This document shows positions 7,547-12,977 of a stretch of DNA of 12,977 nucleotides, piece by piece. Both the position numbers and the translations under genes were made by a program. The stretch's first letter is position 1. Each line of letters opens with the position of its first letter. Source of the stretch: Pseudomonadota bacterium (GTDB taxonomy: Bacteria; Myxococcota_A; Bradymonadia; UBA4248); NCBI GenBank assembly GCA_009786045.1, contig WQTY01000020.1:1-12977 (forward strand), written 5' to 3'. Below the pieces are notes generated by a model. The model saw only the letters and a list, made by a program, of their open reading frames with translations, did not search any database and had not been told where the DNA came from.

Positions 7547-8182
7547 ATGACAGAAAAAAATCATTCCACCCCTGCGGAAAACCCAGTCAATGCGTCGGCA
7601 TCCAATGCGTGGTCAAACCCCGCTCCGGCTGGTCTTGTGTCTCTGGCAGTGGCCAGTTTTTGTTTTTTTGCGCTGCTTAACGGGTTTGTGGAAACTTCGG
7701 CCATGCCATTGATCGGTTGCTGGCTCCTCGGTTGCTTTTTGGTTCAGCTTATTGTCGGGATCGTTGACTTGAAAAACAGGAATCAAACGGGTGGCAACAC
7801 CTTTTTGTTTTTCAGTGCTTTCTTCCTGCTTGCTGGCGGCATAGAGATGTTCATCAAGCATAATGCCATTGTTTCCGGTACCCCCCTCGACACCACCATC
7901 GACGGATATGCATGGATTGTCCTCACTTTGGCCGTTTATCTTTGGCTGCCGGCTTTCCTGAAACCTTTCAGCCTGCTGTCTCTGGTTGTCATTGTGCTTG
8001 CAGTGGCGATGCCGTTCATAACCCTCATCGATCTGGGCGTTTTGTCGTCGAGCTTTTCGCCAATTCCCGCTTATGCCCTGCTCATAGCCGGACTCATCGC
8101 CTTATATTTAAGCGCGAGCATCGTCGTAAATACAGCCTATGGCAGAAACGTCTATCCGATCATTGAACCGAAGAAAAAATAG
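7547..8182 (+). CDS. Acetate/succinate transporter, GPR1/FUN34/YaaH (SatP) family
   Basis: The 211-residue membrane protein starts at ATG 7547 behind AGAGG at 7536-7540. The family signature NPAPAGLVSL is at residues 24-33, corresponding to NPAPLGL in E. coli SatP. Six hydrophobic segments lie near 29-47, 54-73, 84-104, 120-137, 141-162 and 174-194. The pieces GNTFLFFSAFFLLAGG (TM3) and ALYLSASIVVNTAYGRNVYP (end of TM6 and tail) match SatP's GNTFGLTAF and AIYLAMGEVLNEQFGRTVLP regions position by position. Such proteins move acetate or succinate across the inner membrane with protons. The Ser/Asn-rich head (residues 1-20) and the TM3-TM4 loop are longer than in SatP. It has its own promoter (7344-7373) and is followed by the AAA gene on the other strand. 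Substrate preference cannot be read from the sequence. Confidence 0.9.
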   Translation: MTEKNHSTPAENPVNASASNAWSNPAPAGLVSLAVASFCFFALLNGFVETSAMPLIGCWLLGCFLVQLIVGIVDLKNRNQTGGNTFLFFSAFFLLAGGIEMFIKHNAIVSGTPLDTTIDGYAWIVLTLAVYLWLPAFLKPFSLLSLVVIVLAVAMPFITLIDLGVLSSSFSPIPAYALLIAGLIALYLSASIVVNTAYGRNVYPIIEPKKK

Positions 8183-8347
8183 CGCTTCTGGCTATTCGAG
8201 CAAAATCTGTATATTAATCACCACACGCCATTATTGAACGGTATCGCTCGCTGATTGTCAGTGAATTCGATGTTTGCGATGTGGCCCTCGCCTCCAAAAA
8301 TATTGCGAGTGCGTATCGTTGCCCGTCAGGGCGACGATAGCACGAGC

Positions 8348-8384
8348 CGCGCCCGTATTTGGCCGACCGGCCAAACAGGGCGCG
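8348..8384. repeat. Long two-part hairpin between convergent genes
   Basis: The outer stem cgcgccc (8348-8354) pairs with gggcgcg (8378-8384). The inner stem tttggcc (8358-8364) pairs with ggccaaa (8369-8375) around a gacc loop. A smaller hairpin, cgttgccc / gggcgacg, precedes it at about 8317-8336. There is no T run on either strand, so it is not a classical intrinsic terminator. Its place between the stop codons of two convergent genes suggests a shared 3'-end barrier or a palindromic repeat. The rest of 8183-8405 shows no gene. Confidence 0.5.
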
Positions 8385-8405
8385 CCACAGGATGCGCTCA
8401 ATCGT

Positions 8406-10811
8406 TTATGCATCGAATTCATCTTCGTCGTCGAAGTCTTCGAAATCGCTGATGCGGAAGAGGCTTCCGATGCTGCGGGCTTCGTCGGCGGCGGCTTTGG
8501 CCAGGAGTTTCATCGTGATGGGTGAGTTTTTTGAGGCGGCATGGATGCTTGCCTTGAGGACGGCGTTTCGGATGTGGCCGCCGCTCATTTCGAAGGTTTT
8601 GGCGAGCCAGTGCCAGTGAATGCTGCGGGAGATCGGGGCCTGGGGTGGCATCATGCGTTTCCAGAGTTCGATGCGGGCGTGAACATCGGGCATTGGGAAC
8701 TCGACGATGAAGCGAATGCGGCGCCTGAAGGCATCGTCGATGCTTTTGGCGAGGTTTGTGGTGAGGATGGTGATGCCATTGTAGGATTCGAGTTTTTGGA
8801 GAAGGTAATTGATTTCGAGGTTGGCGTAGCGGTCGTTGGAGGATTTGACTTCGGTGCGTTTGGCAAAGAGCGAGTCTGCTTCGTCGAACAGGATGATGGC
8901 CTGGGCTTTGCTGGCTTCGTCGAAGATGCGTCCGAGATTTTTTTCTGTTTCGCCGATATATTTGTCGACGACTCTGGAGAGATCGATGCGGTAGAGGACT
9001 TTTCCGAGTTCGTTGGCCAGGGCGCAGGCGAGGAAGGTTTTGCCGGTGCCTGGTGGACCGGAGAAAAGGACGGAGAGGGCGTTGCCATAGGGGGAGCGTT
9101 CGCGAAAGCCCCAGGCGTCGAGGACGGTGTGGAGATTTTTGGCGTACTTTAGGATTTCGTCGACGTCTTCGCGGGCTTTTGGGGTGAGGATGACGCCTCC
9201 GAGCTGAACATCGCTGACCGTGACGTCTGCAAGGGTTCCGAGCTGATGGTCGAAGCTCTTGCGAATCTCGTTAAGAATGTGATGGGATTGGATGAATTGA
9301 GATTCGGGCTGGACACTCTGTTGTGCGTCATGCATGATTTTGAAGATGGTGCCCAGGGGAAGCTGATAATTGCGCGCGAAGGTTTCGGCCATGTGTGTGG
9401 CGTCGTTTGGGTCTACCCAGGGGGTGAGTGCCTGAAGCCAGGTTTCGCGCATCATTTCGAGTGTTGGCGGTGGCAGCTGGATTGTGGGGGGCTTTCGGAA
9501 GGCTCTCTCGAAAGCGGCGTGGGTGGTGTTTGACAGGAGGATAAGGGGCGAGGGGAAGTGTTCGATGAGGTTAGCAATAGGATCGCAAGCGTCTTCGAAT
9601 AACTTGAGCCGTGTTTCTGAAGATTCAATGCTGTCGAGTCTCAGCATGAGCATGGCGTCGTTTAAAAGTGCATCGCGCATGAGTTCGGCAAAGCGCGGGC
9701 CGAATTTGGGATGGTGGTCGATTTCCTGAGACAGGTTGATCTCAAGGATGTTTTTTTTCATCTTATGGCACGCAAGGGCGCAAACCAGCGAACGCCTGCC
9801 CGAATGTGGTGCACCGACGAGGAGGAGGCGGCCTTTTTTATTTTCGATAAAGTATTCGAGCTCGGCTCTCACGGTCTCGTCTGCAATGAGGGTACGCAGC
9901 GGCAACCCCTCCTGGTGCAGGGTGATGCTTGGTGCGAAACGGCGCATGGTTGATCTGCCTTGGAATGCTTCAATGACACTTTGCTCGACAACGAGCGGCG
10001 TGTAGGTCAGGGGCGTGCATCCGGGAAAGCAGGCATGGTCGTGGGCGATGATGAGGCGCATGCGCCTGAGGGTGCTTTGCGGGGAGAGTGCAAGCAAGAT
10101 GTCATCGTAAGGATGATCCGGGTCGTCGAGCAAGCCGCACAGGAAGGAGACGGTCGGCAGGCGCACGGAAAAATCTGCCCAGGCGACGGTCATGGCCCGA
10201 AGGTGTCGCTCGTCAGACATGGCCATGACGAGGGTTGCGAGGATTTCAAATTCTAAAAAGGAGAGCCCAAAGTTTCGCCCAATGGCTGCAAAGGGAATGT
10301 CGGGGGAATGCTCAAGGAGCACCTGAATTTGTGCTTTATTGAGCAAGAGCTGAACCCATGTGAGTTCGAGCGGGGGGACATGACGGGTTGTGAGCCAGTT
10401 CGCACAGTGCCCTTCGTTATCCACATGGCCCATGTAGGTGATTAATTCTTCGCGGCCGACGCACCTGTCCGTATAGGTTTTTTCGCTGCTCGTGAGGCGC
10501 TCGGGGAAGCGCCGAAAGTATATGGCCAGGCGCATGCGCAGGTAATCGGTGAGCATATTGAGCAACAATTCGTGCCGTTCTTTGGCAGAAAGTCCGGAGA
10601 TATGTACTTTCCATTTCGCCAATATCGCTTCAACTTGGGATTCGAGCGTTTGTGTCTCGGGTTCATCGGGTACGTCGGATGCGGTATGCTGTGTTTCATC
10701 TTCAGTAGCGGTGTCAGTGCCCCTGTCGGAGTTACCTGAATCTGGGCTCGTCAGTGCATGGTCACCTGGAAGTGATGCGTCGAATGTTGTATTGTTGGTA
10801 GTGTCTGACAT
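8406..10811 (-). CDS. Double-AAA+ ATPase of the type linked to contractile injection systems
   Basis: Start at ATG 10811-10809 (reverse strand), supported by GGAG about eight bases upstream; a longer start at 10895 adds only leader-like sequence. The product is 801 residues. Order: acidic Ser/Thr-rich head (1-60); helical N-terminal domain with FGLSFLEFEILATLVMAMSD (about 182-201), characteristic of this family; a first AAA module with degenerate Walker A GAPHSGRRS (333-341, Lys replaced by Arg) and no acidic pair at the Walker B place (LMLRLDS, 388-394); and a second, complete AAA module. That module has Walker A GPPGTGKT (585-592), RIDLSRVVDKYIGETEKNLG, Walker B LFDEAD (Asp643-Glu644), sensor 1 Asn686, arginine pair/finger RRR (696-698) and sensor 2 GGHIR (744-748). 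It ends in a strongly acidic tail. The second module closely resembles ATPases found beside extracellular contractile injection systems (Afp15-like) and also found alone. It probably forms a ring that remodels protein substrates. The peptidase gene lies divergently 286 bases away. Confidence 0.88.
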   Translation of the reverse strand: MSDTTNNTTFDASLPGDHALTSPDSGNSDRGTDTATEDETQHTASDVPDEPETQTLESQVEAILAKWKVHISGLSAKERHELLLNMLTDYLRMRLAIYFRRFPERLTSSEKTYTDRCVGREELITYMGHVDNEGHCANWLTTRHVPPLELTWVQLLLNKAQIQVLLEHSPDIPFAAIGRNFGLSFLEFEILATLVMAMSDERHLRAMTVAWADFSVRLPTVSFLCGLLDDPDHPYDDILLALSPQSTLRRMRLIIAHDHACFPGCTPLTYTPLVVEQSVIEAFQGRSTMRRFAPSITLHQEGLPLRTLIADETVRAELEYFIENKKGRLLLVGAPHSGRRSLVCALACHKMKKNILEINLSQEIDHHPKFGPRFAELMRDALLNDAMLMLRLDSIESSETRLKLFEDACDPIANLIEHFPSPLILLSNTTHAAFERAFRKPPTIQLPPPTLEMMRETWLQALTPWVDPNDATHMAETFARNYQLPLGTIFKIMHDAQQSVQPESQFIQSHHILNEIRKSFDHQLGTLADVTVSDVQLGGVILTPKAREDVDEILKYAKNLHTVLDAWGFRERSPYGNALSVLFSGPPGTGKTFLACALANELGKVLYRIDLSRVVDKYIGETEKNLGRIFDEASKAQAIILFDEADSLFAKRTEVKSSNDRYANLEINYLLQKLESYNGITILTTNLAKSIDDAFRRRIRFIVEFPMPDVHARIELWKRMMPPQAPISRSIHWHWLAKTFEMSGGHIRNAVLKASIHAASKNSPITMKLLAKAAADEARSIGSLFRISDFEDFDDEDEFDA

Positions 10812-10839
10812 GTCGCTCTCCGATGTGTGTGGCTGTGGC

Positions 10840-10869
10840 CAGGCTACAGGTTGCAGGCTGCCGCAGGTT
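10840..10869 (-). promoter_or_regulatory. Alternating CAGGCT/CAGGTT direct repeats in the ATPase leader
   Basis: CAGGCT at 10840 and 10854 alternates with CAGGTT at 10847 and 10864, with starts 7, 7 and 10 bases apart. They lie 29-58 bases upstream of the ATPase start codon, in the divergent intergenic region. They could be a binding site for a regulator, but the unit is short and may be chance. No convincing promoter for the ATPase was identified on the reverse strand. Confidence 0.2.
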
Positions 10870-10988
10870 GTGCCAGATTTGAAGCCTGTTTCCAAGGCTG
10901 CATGGTGTCAAACGTCAGCACAATTGTAAATTGGACATTGCTGCCTGCTGCCCTGAACGAAGTAACCGATGTTTTATTTATGAAGTGC

Positions 10989-11016
10989 TTGACAGAAGAA
11001 TGTTCAGGGATAGCAT
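10989..11016 (+). promoter_or_regulatory. Possible sigma-70 promoter for the LysM peptidase gene
   Basis: TTGACA at 10989-10994, a 16-base spacer and TAGCAT at 11011-11016 (four of six). It is followed by an 80-base leader and a ribosome binding site GAGG at 11087-11090. The -35 box is perfect; the -10 is only fair. Confidence 0.4.
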
Positions 11017-11097
11017 GCTTTTATCGAAACAAAGGGCGATGTGTCAGCTTCAGATGGCGGCAGCTAGGTCGCTCTGAAAGAAGTATGAGGTGTCGTG

Positions 11098-12243
11098 ATG
11101 TCGAATCAAGCGCTAACTCAAACCATGGCCGTTGCTGATAAGATCCAGACAAACGAGGTGGCTACTCAGGGCGTCAACCAATCGGATCCGAGTGTCAGAA
11201 ATGAGGGTATGACGCAGGATAATGCGGTTGGAGGTGGTGATCAGATTCACAAAGTCGTCAGAGGAGACAACTTGTCGAAGATTGCGACGAAGTACAATGT
11301 CCCAGGTGGTTATCAGGCGCTTGCAGCATACAATGGCATCAAAAATGCGAGTGCGATCAGCGTTGGTCAGGAGATTAAGATTCCGTCCGGATCGGGTGCG
11401 TCTGTGCCGCAAAGTCAGGCAAACATTCCGGCTCCGGTCAAAGTCGAGACTTCGGCTGAAGCGCAGTCAGTTGATGCGAAGCCAGCCGAAGTACAACCAA
11501 TCGAGATGCCCGAAGTATCACAACCGTCTGCTCCCCAGGCATCAACAGAAAAATTTATGCTCTCCGACGCTAAATTGAAAGATGCAAAAAAGTGGTATGA
11601 AAGTGGCGGTGGTGCGCACTATCAGGCAGATTTCATTAAACAAATTCAGGGTATTGTGAGTTTTCCGCAGACAGGTGAAATGAGCGATGAATTGATTCAT
11701 GCTATCGGTGCCTGGCAAAAAACAGTATTTACAGCGGAAAAAGATATAGACGGGAAGTTCGCAGGCGGTTCAGCGGGTAAAGCTGGGTTAGTTGTGCCAA
11801 AAAAATCGGCGAATAGCTCTGCTGGCTCATCAGGTGGCACTGGCAAAGCCGAAGAAGCCATCACCTTTGCCAAGAATAAAAAAGGCAGTTTGAATTACTA
11901 TAACGCAGATAAGAAGATGACCTATTGCCAAGGCTTCGTGGCAGACTGCGCGTTGGCAGCTGTAAAACCTCGTCATAGTAAGAACTCTGCTAAAGATGCT
12001 CAAGAGGCGTGGAAGGTGAGCACTTCCTTGTCCGATATCCCACGTGGTGCTGCAGTTTACTTCAATTCCACGACAACAAACGGCGCAAAATATGGACATG
12101 TTGGTTTACATATCGGCGATAACAAAATTTGCCATGTTACCAAAGCTGTGGTGGAAGAAACCCTGAGTCATATTACAAGAGCTGATAGCAAATTCAGCTT
12201 TAACTCGTGGGGATGGAATGGCGGTATAGAACTGACGGATTAG
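11098..12243 (+). CDS. LysM / peptidoglycan-binding / NlpC-P60-like cysteine peptidase without signal peptide
   Basis: Start ATG 11098, seven bases after GAGG (11087-11090); 381 residues. Residues about 49-96 form a LysM domain (HKVVRGDNLSKIATKYNV, then ISVGQEIKIP), which binds GlcNAc in peptidoglycan. A Pro/Glu/Ser-rich linker (97-150) follows. Residues about 153-230 resemble a peptidoglycan-binding fold (FIKQIQGIVSFPQTGEMSDE, AIGAWQK, DIDGKFAG). The C-terminal 250-381 looks like a CHAP or NlpC/P60 papain-like peptidase: YCQGFVADC with likely nucleophile Cys277, GAAVYF, and GHVGLHIG with likely catalytic His334. It should cut peptide bonds in cell-wall stems. The N-terminus MSNQALTQTMAVADK has no hydrophobic signal, which is unusual for a cell-wall enzyme. 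It implies export by another route, such as lysis or an injection machine. The AAA+ ATPase lies upstream and divergent, and a terminator plus the LprI-like gene lie downstream. Confidence 0.82.
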   Translation: MSNQALTQTMAVADKIQTNEVATQGVNQSDPSVRNEGMTQDNAVGGGDQIHKVVRGDNLSKIATKYNVPGGYQALAAYNGIKNASAISVGQEIKIPSGSGASVPQSQANIPAPVKVETSAEAQSVDAKPAEVQPIEMPEVSQPSAPQASTEKFMLSDAKLKDAKKWYESGGGAHYQADFIKQIQGIVSFPQTGEMSDELIHAIGAWQKTVFTAEKDIDGKFAGGSAGKAGLVVPKKSANSSAGSSGGTGKAEEAITFAKNKKGSLNYYNADKKMTYCQGFVADCALAAVKPRHSKNSAKDAQEAWKVSTSLSDIPRGAAVYFNSTTTNGAKYGHVGLHIGDNKICHVTKAVVEETLSHITRADSKFSFNSWGWNGGIELTD

Positions 12244-12299
12244 TTCCAAGTTTGATGCTTAAAAAGTTGCTGTCTGAGCAGTATAAGTTTTCTGACAAT

Positions 12300-12325
12300 A
12301 GCCCCCTCAGTATGGGGGCTTTTTG
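12300..12325 (+). terminator. Intrinsic terminator of the LysM peptidase gene
   Basis: agccccc (12300-12306) pairs perfectly with gggggct (12314-12320) around a seven-base loop. A run of five Ts starts at 12320. This is a classical rho-independent terminator 57 bases after the stop codon. It ends only about 15 bases before the next gene's start codon. Confidence 0.85.
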
Positions 12326-12339
12326 ATTTCTGGATCACG

Positions 12340-12735
12340 ATGAACGCTATAAAACTCTTCGCTGCATTAATTTTATCAATTCTCTGCGCAACTGCGTGGG
12401 CAGACCCTTGCGATGATAAGGTGACACAAGTTGATTTGAATGAGTGCTATGGCAACGAATATAAAGTTGCACAAAAAGAACTCGACCAAGTTTATCACGT
12501 TCTTCGTGCTTCTTTGAGTGATCGCCAGAGACAAAAGGCATTTGAGGCTGTGCAGGCTGCATGGCTCAAATACCGTGATTTGCATTGCAAATTTGAGGTA
12601 TCTGTCTACGAAGGCGGCAGCATGTATTCGATGCTTTATGCGATATGTCTGACGGAGAAAACGCGGGCCAGGTTTGTTGAATTGAAAAAAATGGCAGCGT
12701 GCGATGACAGCGATGTGAGTTGTTCGTCGATGTAG
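12340..12735 (+). CDS. Secreted LprI-like (DUF1311, PF07007) small periplasmic protein
   Basis: The product is 131 residues from ATG 12340; this start is required for the signal peptide MNAIKLFAALILSILCATAW with likely cleavage after Ala21 (AWA|DPC). The ribosome binding site is weak (ggatcacg). The mature part has the LprI/DUF1311 pattern: an early Asn-Glu-Cys, an alpha-helical QKELDQVYHVLRASL, the hallmark AAWLKYRDLHC (73-83), GGS (92-94) and a later Cys103 with LTEKTRARFVEL. Six cysteines remain after cleavage (24, 36, 83, 103, 121, 128), consistent with disulfides in the periplasm. M. tuberculosis LprI with this domain inhibits lysozyme (family knowledge); most members are uncharacterised. 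It directly follows a peptidoglycan hydrolase gene, which may not be accidental, but the terminator between them argues against simple cotranscription. Confidence 0.85.
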   Translation: MNAIKLFAALILSILCATAWADPCDDKVTQVDLNECYGNEYKVAQKELDQVYHVLRASLSDRQRQKAFEAVQAAWLKYRDLHCKFEVSVYEGGSMYSMLYAICLTEKTRARFVELKKMAACDDSDVSCSSM

Positions 12736-12741
12736 CATCTG

Positions 12742-12769
12742 GTAGTGGCGTAGCGTGCTGCGCCACTAC
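12742..12769. repeat. Palindromic repeat, REP-like (copy B), after the LprI-like gene
   Basis: A 13-base-pair near-perfect inverted repeat (one G-U pair) around a GT centre, seven bases past the stop codon. Its core 12747-12764 is 17/18 identical to 6664-6681. It may stabilise the 3' end of the upstream transcript; no T run follows. Confidence 0.65.
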
Positions 12770-12780
12770 AGAACCACCCC

Positions 12781-12811
12781 GGCGCTCTGCGCCACCCCTC
12801 CAAAGGAGGGG
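12781..12811. repeat. Two adjacent G/C-rich hairpins
   Basis: ggcgc (12781-12785) pairs with gcgcc (12789-12793) around tct. Then cccctcc (12795-12801) pairs with ggagggg (12805-12811) around aaa. These belong to the same intergenic repeat cluster as the copy-B palindrome. The C/T-rich and A-loop design is typical of dispersed intergenic repeats seen in many bacterial genomes. Confidence 0.6.
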
Positions 12812-12874
12812 AATTTAGAGGATCTTCTGCCCACCTTTTGATTTGCAAATGGTTTCAAGAAGCAAGGAGTCCCT

Positions 12875-12977
12875 CCCCACAAGCGATGCGAAGTATCGCA
12901 GGGTGTGTGGGGGGCACCCCCTGTCGGCAAAATCTTCCTCTTCGAGGGAGGTGCCGACATCCCCCTCAGAGAGGGGG
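12875..12977. repeat. Array of nested inverted repeats running off the window end
   Basis: Three perfect outer stems follow in series. ccccaca (12875-12881) pairs with tgtgggg (12906-12912), enclosing gcgat / atcgc. tgtcggca (12922-12929) pairs with tgccgaca (12952-12959), enclosing cttcctc / gagggag with one G-U. ccccctc (12961-12967) pairs with gaggggg (12971-12977) at the very edge. No gene is visible in 12736-12977; apparent short frames here are repeats translated. Probably intergenic repeat units of a dispersed, non-coding family. Confidence 0.6.

Noticed and set aside
7354..7548. 64-codon reverse-strand frame with a protein-like look (includes LVQLFAMGMFHSAKAHQ)
   Set aside because: It starts on the base before the transporter start codon and overlaps the whole predicted leader. 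It has no visible ribosome binding site and no recognised family. It could be a gene remnant, but the sequence does not support calling it.
8541..9152. 203-codon forward frame opposite the ATPase catalytic module
   Set aside because: Its Gly/Val/Phe/Glu/Asp-rich composition is the mirror of C-ending codons in the ATPase gene, and the reverse strand carries intact Walker A and B motifs.
12766..12960. Short reverse-strand frames at the window end
   Set aside because: They are translations of palindromic repeat units and have no start signals; they are treated as non-coding repeats.
12742..12977. CRISPR array
   Set aside because: The stems differ from one another in sequence and size; there is no repeated unit with regular spacers.

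Overview
The window reads as accessory or lineage-specific DNA from a Gram-negative bacterium. The evidence is lipoprotein and Sec signal peptides, an LprI-type periplasmic protein and good Shine-Dalgarno-led genes. The combination of a very long TPR protein, a beta-propeller lipoprotein (PF09826/COG4880-like), a sigma-70-like protein and an AAA+ ATPase of the contractile-injection-system type would fit Myxococcota/Bradymonadia-like lineages. That placement is only an inference; there is no rRNA, tRNA or housekeeping marker to fix the taxonomy. No complete mobile element, CRISPR array, tRNA or rRNA was seen.

Layout. (1) Positions 1-3786 (+): a giant TPR-type protein, probably cut off at its 5' end by the window edge. 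(2) Positions 3901-4509 (+): a short sigma-70-like protein with a clear region 2 and an odd, arginine-rich region 4. (3) Positions 4585-6609 (+): a beta-propeller lipoprotein. (4) Positions 6610-7284: palindromic repeats that run into the signal peptide of a small lipoprotein-like reading frame, which then seems to continue in another frame (probable frameshift at a four-T run). (5) Positions 7344-8182 (+): a strong sigma-70 promoter, a long structured leader, and a SatP/YaaH-family acetate transporter. (6) Positions 8183-8405: a gap with a long two-part hairpin between convergent genes. (7) Positions 8406-10811 (-): a double-AAA ATPase with a dead first module and an intact second module. (8) Positions 11098-12243 (+): divergent from it, a LysM / peptidoglycan-binding / NlpC-P60-like cysteine peptidase with no signal peptide, ended by a clear intrinsic terminator. 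(9) Positions 12340-12735 (+): a secreted LprI-like (DUF1311) protein. (10) Positions 12742-12977: a dense run of inverted repeats that leaves the window.

How the genes may work together. Most units look independent. The most suggestive cluster is 8406-12735. It holds an eCIS-type AAA+ ATPase, a peptidoglycan-targeting enzyme with no export signal, and directly downstream a small cysteine-rich exported protein of the lysozyme-inhibitor-like family. This resembles the logic of an injected cell-wall effector with a periplasmic protector, but no sheath, tube or baseplate gene lies in the window, so the idea remains a hypothesis.
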